A program made the position numbers and the translations under genes. Source: Kitasatospora sp. GP82 (lineage in GTDB: Bacteria; Actinomycetota; Actinomycetes; Streptomycetales; Streptomycetaceae). Taken from it: a stretch of DNA of 64,000 nt. Location of the stretch: positions 1-64,000 of the forward strand of contig NZ_JARZAJ010000027.1 of the NCBI RefSeq assembly GCF_029892105.1, read 5' to 3'. The notes under the pieces were generated by a model that did no database searches, was not told the origin of the DNA, and was given only the letters and a program-made list of their open reading frames with translations. Shown here piece by piece: positions 18,463-25,853 of the stretch; positions within the stretch are counted from its first letter, which is position 1; every line of letters starts with the position of its first letter.

Positions 18463-18819
18463 TCACCGGTGGACTCCCCCGGGTTCGACGGCCGCGCCGT
18501 TGCGCAGCTGGACGAGCAGCTCACCCTGGTCCGCAAGCAGGTCGGTGAGGATCCGACGCGCGGCGCGGAGCAGCTCGGCGACGTCGGGAGTGCCCAGCTC
18601 GTACACCACGGCGTCGCCCTCGCGGGTCACGGTGACCAGTTGGGTACGGCGGAGCACGGCGAGTTGCCGGGAGAGGCTGGAGGCCTCGATGTCGATCTGC
18701 TCGAGGAGTTCACGGACGGGGCGCGGGCCGTCCTGAAGGAGCTCCAGGACACGGATCCGGACCGGGTGACCGAGGGTGCGGAAGAACTCCGCCTTCGCCT
18801 GGTACAGCGGGACCGGCAT
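18463..18819 (-). CDS. ArsR-family winged-helix regulator (second)
   Basis: A 118-residue protein of the ArsR/SmtB type: FFRTLGHPVRIRVLELLQDG, then SSLSRQLAVLRRTQLVTVTREGDAVVYEL. No obvious CxC metal site is seen, so the signal is unknown. It starts two bases after the stop of a 65-residue upstream gene and must be co-transcribed with it. It converges on the first ArsR-family gene. A palindromic site at 19040-19053, upstream of the pair, is a likely autoregulatory operator. Its location next to the biosynthetic region leaves open whether it regulates that region. Confidence 0.82.
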   Translation of the reverse strand: MPVPLYQAKAEFFRTLGHPVRIRVLELLQDGPRPVRELLEQIDIEASSLSRQLAVLRRTQLVTVTREGDAVVYELGTPDVAELLRAARRILTDLLADQGELLVQLRNGAAVEPGGVHR

Positions 18820-18821
18820 CC

Positions 18822-19019
18822 TCAGTCCTCTTCCTCCCCCTCTTCGTACCGGGTGTGCGGGATGTCGATGCCGTGCCGTTCGGCAATGCGCAGCAGGCTG
18901 GCTATTCGCCCCCGGTACGCGTCCACGCCGTCGTCGTCCCCGGCCTCGCGTGCACTCGCGAGGTCGAGGCGCGCCTGGTCGAGCTGCTCGCGCAGCTCCT
19001 GGGCGAACACATCGGTCAC
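18822..19019 (-). CDS. Small helical protein co-transcribed with an ArsR regulator
   Basis: A 65-residue, acidic, probably alpha-helical protein (AQELREQLDQARLDLASA ... SLLRIAERHGID). Heptad-like spacing suggests a short coiled coil. No family is recognised. The GTG at 19019 lacks a Shine-Dalgarno sequence; TAGATC lies about 12 bases upstream and could be a -10 box, so the message may be nearly leaderless. It ends two bases before the ArsR start. Confidence 0.6.
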   Translation of the reverse strand: MTDVFAQELREQLDQARLDLASAREAGDDDGVDAYRGRIASLLRIAERHGIDIPHTRYEEGEEED

Positions 19020-19039
19020 GCGTACAGGATCTATGAATG

Positions 19040-19053
19040 TGAAGAATTCTTCA
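19040..19053. promoter_or_regulatory. Palindromic operator candidate of the small ArsR operon
   Basis: TGAAGAATTCTTCA is a perfect 14-base palindrome about 20 bases upstream of the GTG of the 65-residue gene. It overlaps a TTGAAG/TAGATC promoter-like pair. ArsR-family operators often have TTGAA/TTCAA half-sites, so autoregulation is plausible. Confidence 0.5.
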
Positions 19054-19755
19054 AGTCGACGAGCGGCCGGACCGGTACGTGGCGGTGCCGGCCGGCCGCC
19101 GGGGTGCGGAAGCAGCCGCTGAGCCCGGTGGCAGGCGGCCGCGCGACCGGCGCCGGGGCGAGCAGGACGCGATCGGCCCCGCACCGCCGCAACGCGGCGG
19201 TGCTCGCGCAGTGGCCACCAACTCCTTGCTCGGGCACGCGAGTTGACACCCATGGCCCGCACAGCGGGACGGTGCGACCCACGGACACGGCGCGGTGGCC
19301 GACGCTGGCGCAGACTCCCCCCGCCGGCCACCGGCTCCGCATACGCACGCCCCCACCTCCCGGCCTCGACTCCTGCACGGAAATGATCCGCATTGATATC
19401 AGTTGCCAGTTGCCCAGCAGCGAAATAGGTTTACATTACCCTCCGAACTCGCCACTGTGATCTCCGTCACTGCAAAACAGGCACGCTCGTGTACTATTTC
19501 CAGCGATCGAGCACGAGAATCGCAAAGGACTCGCGAGTTCGCATCAAACGGGGGTGTTTCCAGCATGCCGCACATGGTAATTTCTCGCATTGCACGCTGC
19601 CTGCCAGGACGGCCGCAGCGGACTGCTATTCCTCGGCCGTCCGGCCGTTCCAGCCAGGCCGAATCCTTGAGCTGACCTGCCCGTCCAAGCTTCCCCTGGC
19701 AGATCCCAAAGGGATCTCCGCGTACACAAAAACGCACCGCGAAAGGCCATCAGCC
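19054..19755 (+). other. Long upstream region of the biosynthetic cluster
   Basis: About 700 bases without a credible gene. From about 19380 the composition turns AT-rich compared with the surroundings. A promoter-like TTGCCC ... ACATTA pair with 17-base spacing occurs at 19410-19438. AAATGATCCGCATTGATATC at 19381-19400 resembles a zinc-regulator (Zur) box core, a weak match. A long untranslated leader would then precede the adenylation gene. Confidence 0.4.
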
Positions 19756-21273
19756 ATGCCTTCACGGAAATTATTAGAGTTATTTCTCGAACAGGCCGGG
19801 AATCGCCCCGACTCGTGTGCCCTGGTATTCGGCGACGAGCACATCAGCTACCACCGCCTGCTGGATCTGGCACTGGAACTGCGTTCCGCGATGGCGGAAC
19901 TCCGGGTGTCGACCGGGCGGCCGGTGTGTGTCCCGGCCGTGAAGACACCGGAGACCGTCGGACTGCTGCTGGCCTGCCTGATGGACCGTCGGCAGGTGCT
20001 GCTGCCCTCGCCCGAACTGGGCCAGGACGTACTGCGGTTGCTCTGCCAGCAGTCCTCCTGTGCGCATGTCCTGGCGGCCGAGCGCTCCGCCGAGGGACCT
20101 GCCGTACTGGGAATCCGCTCCGTACCGGCCTCGGCCGAGGCGGCCGCAGGATTCGTCCTGCCGGCCCCGGACGAGGCCATGCTCTTCCTCACCACCTCCG
20201 GCTCGACCGGAACTCCCAAGATCGTGCCCATCGGTACCGAAGCGGCCGACCGCTTTCTGAGCTGGAGCGCCGAGCAGTTCGAACTCGGAGCCGACACCGC
20301 GGTACTGAGCTACGCCCCGCTGAACTTCGACCTGTCGCTGCTCGATGTCTGGGCCCCGCTGCGAGTCGGCGGCCGTGTGGTCCTGGTGGATCAGTCGCGG
20401 GCCACCGACTCCACCTATCTGGCCGAGCTGTTGGAGACCCACCCCGTCCATCTGGTCCAGGCCGTGCCGATGTTCTACCGGCTGCTCGCCGACGGCGGGC
20501 GAGGCGACGAGCGGCCGTACAAGAGCGTGGCGCACGTGGTGTTCACCGGCGACGCGATGCCGCACGGCCTGCTGGTCCGCCTCCCCGAGGTCTTCCCCTC
20601 GGCGCGGTTGCACAACATCTTCGGCTGTACCGAGACCAATGACAGCTTCCGGCACGAGGTCGTGGTCGAGGAGCTCGCACCCGACGAGCGGATCCCCATC
20701 GGGCGGCCGCTGCCGGGGGTGGACGCCATCGTCGTCGGCCCCGACGGGAAGCCCCTGGACGGGGAGTGCACCGGGGAGTTGCTGGTGTCCACGCCCTTCC
20801 AGACCACGGGCTATCTTCAGGCCCGTCGCAACGAGGGGGTGTTCGCCGCGCACCCGGACGGCGGGACCGGGCGGACGTACTACCGCACCGGCGACATCGT
20901 GACCCGGCGGGCGGACGGCGTCCATCTGCTGGAGGGACGCGACGACTTCTACGTCAAGGTCCGTGGTGTACGGACCAATGTGCAGGAGATCGAACAGGTC
21001 ATCCTCGGCCACCCCGAGGTCCGCGACGCGGCGGTGGTGGCCCTCCCCGACGAACTGGCCGGCGCACGGCTGTACGCCGTCGTGCAACGCGAGCCGGGCA
21101 GCTCGCTGAACGGCCTCACCCTGCGCACGCACTGCGCACGGCTGCTGCCGCGCCCGTCCATTCCCGCCACGGTCGTCGTCGCGGACGACTCACTGCCGCG
21201 CACGCCCACCGGAAAGCCCGACCGGAATCTCATCAAGCAGCGACGGATGGAAATGGAGACGACAGTTTCATGA
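19756..21273 (+). CDS. Stand-alone amino acid adenylation enzyme
   Basis: A 505-residue ANL-superfamily enzyme, expected to activate an amino acid as its AMP ester and load it on the carrier protein encoded next. Core motifs are present: TTSGSTGTPK (about 146-155), NFDLSLLDVW (190-199), NIFGCTET (287-294), YRTGDI, GRDDFYVKVRG, and PRTPTGKPDRN with the catalytic Lys. My reading of the pocket residues by alignment to GrsA is D-L-L-Q-V-T-I-D-S, which I cannot match to a known substrate. Codons 6, 7 and 9 are TTA (19771, 19774, 19780), indicating dependence on the bldA tRNA. GAAAGG precedes the ATG at 19756. Its stop overlaps the carrier-protein start (ATGA). Confidence 0.88.
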   Translation: MPSRKLLELFLEQAGNRPDSCALVFGDEHISYHRLLDLALELRSAMAELRVSTGRPVCVPAVKTPETVGLLLACLMDRRQVLLPSPELGQDVLRLLCQQSSCAHVLAAERSAEGPAVLGIRSVPASAEAAAGFVLPAPDEAMLFLTTSGSTGTPKIVPIGTEAADRFLSWSAEQFELGADTAVLSYAPLNFDLSLLDVWAPLRVGGRVVLVDQSRATDSTYLAELLETHPVHLVQAVPMFYRLLADGGRGDERPYKSVAHVVFTGDAMPHGLLVRLPEVFPSARLHNIFGCTETNDSFRHEVVVEELAPDERIPIGRPLPGVDAIVVGPDGKPLDGECTGELLVSTPFQTTGYLQARRNEGVFAAHPDGGTGRTYYRTGDIVTRRADGVHLLEGRDDFYVKVRGVRTNVQEIEQVILGHPEVRDAAVVALPDELAGARLYAVVQREPGSSLNGLTLRTHCARLLPRPSIPATVVVADDSLPRTPTGKPDRNLIKQRRMEMETTVS

Positions 21274-21530
21274 CGACGAGCGCCGAGATCAAGGAATTCA
21301 TCACCGCCAAGTTCCTGCCGGACACCGATCCAGCGGAACTCACCGACGACTACGACCTGGTGGAGAACGGCGTCATCGACAGCCTCGGCCTGCTCCGGGT
21401 TATTTCCTGGGTGGCCGAGACCTATGGACTCCCGCTGGACGACATCGCCATCGCTCCGGAGAACTTCCGCAGCATCGAGGCGATCCGGAACTTCGTGGAC
21501 GAGTCCCGGAGAACACTGCCGGTCGCCTGA
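21270..21530 (+). CDS. Acyl/peptidyl carrier protein
   Basis: An 86-residue carrier protein. The phosphopantetheine attachment site is Ser38 in NGVIDSLGLLRVI. It overlaps the adenylation gene by four bases, so the two are coupled and probably form an activation-carrier pair. The attached aminoacyl group would be the substrate of the downstream acyl-CoA-dehydrogenase-type enzyme, as in prolyl-carrier oxidation. Confidence 0.9.
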   Translation: MTTSAEIKEFITAKFLPDTDPAELTDDYDLVENGVIDSLGLLRVISWVAETYGLPLDDIAIAPENFRSIEAIRNFVDESRRTLPVA

Positions 21531-21624
21531 CCAGCCGACCGGCCTTCGCTGATCGGCCTTCCCTCATCAGCTGAATCCCGTACAGCTGATTTCCGCACAT
21601 CACCAGATTCAGGAGAAGCACGAG

Positions 21625-21999
21625 ATGATCATTCGCAGCCTGGACGACGTCAAGGCCGTGGAGTGGGGCAACGGCGTCAGCCGCCGACTGCTGACCGAGG
21701 CCGACGGGATGGGCTACAGCCTGACCGACACCCTCGTCTACAAGGGCACGTCCTCGCCGCTGCAGTACGAGCGGCACCTGGAGGCCTGCTACTGCGTCGA
21801 GGGCAGCGGCGCGGTCGGCACCGTGAGCGGCGAGCGGATCGAGATCAAGCCGGGCACCATGTACGCCCTCGACAAGCACGACGCGCACTACCTGATCGCC
21901 TCGGACGACGAGGACTTCCGGCTGATCTGCGTCTTCACCCCCGCGCTGCGCGGTGACGAGACGCACAGCCTCAGCGAGGACGGCTTCTCGCGCTACTGA
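21625..21999 (+). CDS. Ectoine-synthase-like (EctC-like) cupin
   Basis: A 124-residue cupin clearly related to L-ectoine synthase, which closes the ectoine ring by cyclodehydration of N-acetyl-diaminobutyrate. The motifs HLEACYCVEG, IKPGTMYALDKHDAH and ICVFTPALRG align with EctC. The iron ligands known for EctC correspond to Glu53, Tyr80 and His88, all present. ectA, ectB and ectD are absent, and the gene lies between a carrier protein and a dehydrogenase, so the substrate is probably not the ectoine precursor. A cyclic amidine such as the glutamine-derived ring EctC can form is a reasonable hypothesis. AGGAGAAG precedes the ATG. Confidence 0.85.
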   Translation: MIIRSLDDVKAVEWGNGVSRRLLTEADGMGYSLTDTLVYKGTSSPLQYERHLEACYCVEGSGAVGTVSGERIEIKPGTMYALDKHDAHYLIASDDEDFRLICVFTPALRGDETHSLSEDGFSRY

Positions 22000-22110
22000 C
22001 CCCAGGGTCATGGCTCATCGCCTGACATGGGCCGACCGGCGCCCCTTCCCGGGGTGCGCCGGTCGGCCCTGCCACGCCCGTACCCGACAAGGACTGGAAG
22101 GAACGGCACG

Positions 22111-23250
22111 ATGATCGACTGGACCGAGCAGCAGCAGGAGTTGAGAGACCGCCTGCGACCGTGGGCCGACTCCCTGAGTGCCGATCACATCGAGTGGGAC
22201 AGGCGGGAGGAGTTCCCCTGGGACAGGTGGAAGACGATCCGGGAGACCGATCTGCTCCGGCTGCCGTTCGGCAAGGAGTGGGGCGGCCTGGAGCAGTCCC
22301 TGCCGACCACCATGTACGCCCTGGAGGAGCTCGGCCGGACCTCCCGGGACGCCGGGCTGAACTTCTCCGTCTCCACCCAGATCGTCAGCACCGGTGTCCC
22401 GCTCCAGCACTTCGGCAGCCAGGCTCTGAAGGACCGCTACCTCCCGGGGATCGTGGACGGTTCCCGGATCGGCGCACACGCCATCACCGAGCCCGAGTAC
22501 GGCTCCGACGTCATGAACATCAGGACGACCGCCGTCAGGGACGGCGACCACTACGTCCTCAACGGCAGCAAGAAGTTCATCACCAACGCCCCGATCGCCG
22601 ACGTCTTCCTGCTGTACGTCCGCACGGGGGCGGCCGGCAGCCCGCTCGGCATCAGCGTCTTCCTGGTGGAGCGCGACACGCCCGGCCTGTCGGTCGGTCC
22701 CGCCATGGGCAAGATGGGGCTGCGCAGTTCGCCGTTCGGTGAGCTCCGCTTCGAGGATCTGCGGGTACCGGCGGCGAACCTGATCGGCGGTGCGGGCGCC
22801 GGGTTCATCGTCCTGGACTACGTGATGAAGCGGGAGATCCTGCTCTCGTTCAGCATCAACCTGGGCGAGATGGAGCACCGGCTCGCGCGCTGCCTCGAAT
22901 ACGCCCGTACCCGGCGTCAGTTCGGCCAGGAGATCGGGAAGTTCCAGGCGGTCTCGCACCGGATCGCCGATATGAAGATCTCGGTGGAGACCGCCCGCAA
23001 GTGGCTCTACGACACCGCCGAGAAGGTTGTCGAGGGCAAGGACGCGACCATCGACGTCGCCGCCACCAAGGTCGTGGTCAGCGAGGCGAACAAGGCCACT
23101 GCACTGGCCGCACTGCAGCTCTTCGGGGGTTCCGGCTATCTCACCGAGACGGGGCTGGAGTTGGACGTGCGCAACGCCCTGTCCGGAACGATCTACTCGG
23201 GAACCTCGGAGATCCAGCGCACCCGGATCGCCTCGATGCTCGGCCTTTAG
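22111..23250 (+). CDS. Acyl-CoA-dehydrogenase-type flavoenzyme, probably acting on a carrier-bound aminoacyl group
   Basis: A 379-residue FAD protein with the complete family fold: AHAITEPEYGSDV, NGSKKFITNA, ARTRRQFGQEIGKFQ and GGSGYLTETGLE. The usual C-terminal catalytic Glu is replaced: the segment reads IYSGTSEIQ. A Glu at residue 242 (MKREILLSF) sits where isovaleryl-CoA dehydrogenase and prolyl-carrier dehydrogenases keep their base, so activity is likely. With the adjacent adenylation enzyme and carrier protein, the best model is alpha,beta-oxidation of a tethered amino acid, as in pyrrole-2-carboxylate formation. GGAAGGAA precedes the ATG. Confidence 0.82.
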   Translation: MIDWTEQQQELRDRLRPWADSLSADHIEWDRREEFPWDRWKTIRETDLLRLPFGKEWGGLEQSLPTTMYALEELGRTSRDAGLNFSVSTQIVSTGVPLQHFGSQALKDRYLPGIVDGSRIGAHAITEPEYGSDVMNIRTTAVRDGDHYVLNGSKKFITNAPIADVFLLYVRTGAAGSPLGISVFLVERDTPGLSVGPAMGKMGLRSSPFGELRFEDLRVPAANLIGGAGAGFIVLDYVMKREILLSFSINLGEMEHRLARCLEYARTRRQFGQEIGKFQAVSHRIADMKISVETARKWLYDTAEKVVEGKDATIDVAATKVVVSEANKATALAALQLFGGSGYLTETGLELDVRNALSGTIYSGTSEIQRTRIASMLGL

Positions 23251-23328
23251 AAGTACTCCGGCCCCAAGCGGTACTCCGGGCCCGCAGCAGTGCTCGGCCT
23301 GTCACCAGCCACCCACCCAAGGAGAACC

Positions 23329-24015
23329 ATGTCGGCCACCACCGTCGCCGCGGACGACCATGCGAACCTTCTGCGATCCACCGAATTCCTCGACTACGAG
23401 GCTCCCGAGATCCGGTCCTTCGTCGACCGGGTGATCAAGGACAAGGACACCTCTGCGCGCGAGAAGGCCGTCCGGCTGTACTACGCGGTACGGGACGACG
23501 TCTTCTACGAGGTGTACGGGACGGACCTCTCGCGCACGGGCCTGCGGGCCAGTTCGATCGCGGTCCAGGGCCAGGGCTTCTGCCTGCACAAGTCGGTCCT
23601 GTACGCCGCCGCGGTACGGGCCGTCGGCGTCCCGAGCCGCCTGGTCTTCGGGGACGTGCGCAACCACCTGGCCTCCGACCGGCTCAGGGAGCACATCGGG
23701 GGTGACGTCTTCTTCCACGCGTTGACCTCCGTCCACCTCGACGGCCGGTGGGTCAAGGCCACCCCGGTGTTCAACAAGATGCTGTGCCGGCTCTACGGGA
23801 TGACCCCGCTTGAGTTCGACGGCACCGCCGACAGCCTGTACCACCCGTTCGACGGCGACGGCCGCCGGCACATGGAGTTCCTGCAGATGCACGGCGAGTT
23901 CGACGACCTGCCGTACGAGTTCGTCATGTCGCAGATGCGGGCCAAGCACCCGAAGTTCCTGTCCGGCTCCGGCACGGTGGCCAGCGGCTCGCTGGCCGAC
24001 GAGGCCGGGGCGTAG
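23329..24015 (+). CDS. Transglutaminase-fold protein
   Basis: A 228-residue protein of the transglutaminase/papain-like superfamily. GQGFCLHKSVLYAAAVRAVGVPSR gives the nucleophilic Cys85 and the following helix; FFHALTSVHLDGRWVKATP gives His130. The Asp expected after the strand (usually WxxxDP) is not there; the sequence is WVKATPVFN. It may be a peptidase, amidase or an amide-forming enzyme like those acting on carrier-bound acyl groups in some antibiotic pathways. AAGGAG precedes the ATG. Its stop lies within a 13-base tandem duplication. Confidence 0.72.
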   Translation: MSATTVAADDHANLLRSTEFLDYEAPEIRSFVDRVIKDKDTSAREKAVRLYYAVRDDVFYEVYGTDLSRTGLRASSIAVQGQGFCLHKSVLYAAAVRAVGVPSRLVFGDVRNHLASDRLREHIGGDVFFHALTSVHLDGRWVKATPVFNKMLCRLYGMTPLEFDGTADSLYHPFDGDGRRHMEFLQMHGEFDDLPYEFVMSQMRAKHPKFLSGSGTVASGSLADEAGA

Positions 24016-24032
24016 GTCCGGGGCGTAGGTCC
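24007..24032 (+). repeat. 13-base tandem duplication at the end of the transglutaminase gene
   Basis: GGGGCGTAGGTCC occurs twice in immediate succession (24007-24019 and 24020-24032). The first copy contains the stop codon, the second is untranslated. Confidence 0.9.
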
Positions 24033-24076
24033 GGAGCGGACAGCGGGAATCGAGCAGAGCAGCGGAGGAGAGAAGC

Positions 24077-24871
24077 ATGAGCAAGGCCCAGACGGACGGT
24101 TGGCAGGCCCGGGCGCGGGTGGGAGTCGTCGTACCGCACGCGGACGTCGGCCCCGAGTCGGAACTTCAGGCGATGGCCCCGCAGGACGTCTTCATCCACG
24201 GCTCGCGACTGCACTTCGGGGCGATGCGCCCCGGCGGGGAGATGGACCCCAAGATCCCGCACTCGCCGGTGCAGGCCTTCACCGAGCCCCCGTTGGTGGA
24301 CGAGGCCACCGAGCTGCTGGCCGCGGCACCGATTGATGTGATCGCCCTCGGTTTCACCAGCTCGTCCTACGTCCTGGGGCCCGAGGGCGAGCGGAAGCTG
24401 TTCACCAGGCTGGCCGAACGCACCAGGGGCATACCGCTGGTGGGCACCTGTGCAGCGGCGGTCGAGGGCCTGCGGGCGCTCGACGCCACCAAGCTGGCCC
24501 TGGTGAACCCGCCGTGGTTCGACGACGAGCTCTCCGCCATGGGCTCCTGGTACTTCGAGGCACACGGCTTCGACGTGGTCCACCATGGGGCCTGCGGGCT
24601 GCCCAGCAACCAGCGGGAGATCACTCCGGAGGGGCTCTCGGCCTGGATCCGCAGCGAGGTGGCGAGCCACCGACCGGACGCCGTCCTGGTCGCCGGCAAC
24701 GGCATCCGCGCGGTGGGCGTGATCTCCGAGCTGGAGTCCGAACTCGGCTTCACCGTACTGACGGCCAATCAGGTCCTGCTCTGGCACGCCCTGCACGCGG
24801 CCGGGGCCGGGGCCGCCGCCAAGGACATCAACGCGTACGGCCGACTGTTCGGCGCCGTTCCCACCAGCTGA
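24077..24871 (+). CDS. Asp/Glu racemase-fold protein (maleate isomerase/arylmalonate decarboxylase-like) lacking catalytic cysteines
   Basis: A 264-residue protein. VGVVVPHADVGPESELQAM and IALGFTSSSYVLG, a Pro-Pro-Trp central segment and DAVLVAGNGIRAVGVISELE fit the maleate cis-trans isomerase branch of the Asp/Glu racemase superfamily. The two positions that hold catalytic Cys in that branch appear to be Thr94/Ser95 and Asn208 here, so the standard chemistry is unlikely. It may catalyse a different step or bind a ligand. It is in the same transcription unit as the neighbours, with a GAGGAGA ribosome site. Confidence 0.7.
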   Translation: MSKAQTDGWQARARVGVVVPHADVGPESELQAMAPQDVFIHGSRLHFGAMRPGGEMDPKIPHSPVQAFTEPPLVDEATELLAAAPIDVIALGFTSSSYVLGPEGERKLFTRLAERTRGIPLVGTCAAAVEGLRALDATKLALVNPPWFDDELSAMGSWYFEAHGFDVVHHGACGLPSNQREITPEGLSAWIRSEVASHRPDAVLVAGNGIRAVGVISELESELGFTVLTANQVLLWHALHAAGAGAAAKDINAYGRLFGAVPTS

Positions 24872-24881
24872 GGAAGTGACG

Positions 24882-25106
24882 ATGGCACTGCTGCCGGCCC
24901 ACGGCTACCTCGCGGAGTTCTCCGGCCCCGACGGGGAGCGCCACACCGAGCCCCTGATCTGCTGGTGGGAGGACGGCACCCACGTGTTCGGGATGGTTCT
25001 GCACCGTGGTTCCCCCCGTCGCGCCGAGCAGATCCCCGGCTTCCTGCGCTACCGCGCGCACCAGCAGGTCCCCACCGGGACGAGCCCGGTCGCCGCCCTG
25101 AACTGA
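24882..25106 (+). CDS. Small protein of unknown function in the biosynthetic operon
   Basis: A 74-residue protein, not recognised. It contains a Trp-rich stretch (LICWWEDGTHVFGM) and a basic C-terminal half. The ATG has AGGAAG six bases upstream, and it begins 10 bases after the preceding gene, so it is co-expressed with the cluster. It could be a small accessory or binding protein. Confidence 0.65.
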   Translation: MALLPAHGYLAEFSGPDGERHTEPLICWWEDGTHVFGMVLHRGSPRRAEQIPGFLRYRAHQQVPTGTSPVAALN

Positions 25107-25235
25107 CCATCACGCCCCGCCCCTGACCGGGCAGGCCCGCACCCCGCCGCGGCCTGCCCGGTCAGGCATGTCGGCCCGCGGCCCGCCCGTGGACCACTCC
25201 GCGGTCGGGAAACCGGGCGACGGCCGGGCGAGGCC

Positions 25236-25718
25236 TCAGGACGTCGGGGCGAAGGCCGCGCGCATGGCGGCCACCAGGGAGCCGAGTGCCTCGGAGGCCT
25301 GCTGCGCCTCGTCGAGCGCCGCGCTGAGCGTCTGCTCGTAGGTGGGCGCGGCCTCGGCGTGGCGGCTGCGGCCGAGGTCGGTGAGGACGGTGTAGACACC
25401 GCGCTTGTCGTCCGGACACAGGTCGCGGTAGGTGAAGCCGGCCTTCTCCAGGCGGGCGACCAGCCGGGTGACCGAGCTCTGGTTGAGGCCGACCTTGTCG
25501 GCCAGTTCCTGCATCCGCAGTTCGCTGTCCTTGGCCACGGCGAGGTTCGCCAGCGCGCGGTACTCCGACAGGCCGAGGCCGTGCTGCCGCTGGAGCACGC
25601 CGGCCAGCCGCTCCTCCACGTGTGCGTGCAGGGTGGTGGCGTGCTGCCACATGGCGTCGTCGGGCGCAGCCTCGGGCGCGGGGGTGACGGCACGAGGGGT
25701 TGTGGATACCGCGGTCAA
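25236..25718 (-). CDS. MarR-family regulator
   Basis: A 160-residue MarR-type repressor: LGLSEYRALANLAVAKDSEL, the winged-helix MQELADKVGLNQSSVTRLVARLEKAGF, and the wing PDDKRGVYTVLT. It diverges from the paired SMR exporter genes across a region with a perfect inverted repeat. The likely role is to sense an exported cationic compound and derepress the pumps. I chose TTG at 25718 because GAGGAGG lies five bases before it; an upstream CTG is less likely. Confidence 0.85.
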   Translation of the reverse strand: MTAVSTTPRAVTPAPEAAPDDAMWQHATTLHAHVEERLAGVLQRQHGLGLSEYRALANLAVAKDSELRMQELADKVGLNQSSVTRLVARLEKAGFTYRDLCPDDKRGVYTVLTDLGRSRHAEAAPTYEQTLSAALDEAQQASEALGSLVAAMRAAFAPTS

Positions 25719-25775
25719 CAGGGCCTCCTCTTTCTTCGCCGGCTCGCCGAGGTCCGGCCCGTCGAGCGGTGGCAC

Positions 25776-25840
25776 TTGACACAAGAATACATGTGCATGC
25801 AAGCTCTTGGAGCAGAGCTTGCTCGTACATACAAATGAAT
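25776..25840. promoter_or_regulatory. Divergent promoter region with perfect inverted repeat (MarR operator candidate)
   Basis: GCAAGCTCT at 25799-25807 and AGAGCTTGC at 25814-25822 form a perfect 9-6-9 inverted repeat. TTGACA at 25776-25781 and a TTGGAG ... TACAAA pair further right are promoter-like. The repeat lies between the two genes, within the possible promoters. Confidence 0.6.
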
Positions 25841-25853
25841 CGGAGCTTCTCCC

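Noticed and set aside
21625-21999. Ectoine osmolyte operon
   Set aside because: Only an EctC-like gene is present. EctA, EctB and EctD are missing and the neighbours are secondary-metabolism genes.
24077-24871. Functional aspartate or glutamate racemase
   Set aside because: Both catalytic cysteine positions are occupied by other residues. The protein at 56593-57378, in contrast, has both.
25719-25853. ykkC-type guanidine riboswitch before the SMR genes
   Set aside because: I could not find the conserved ykkC core. The region is short and explained by a MarR-type inverted repeat.
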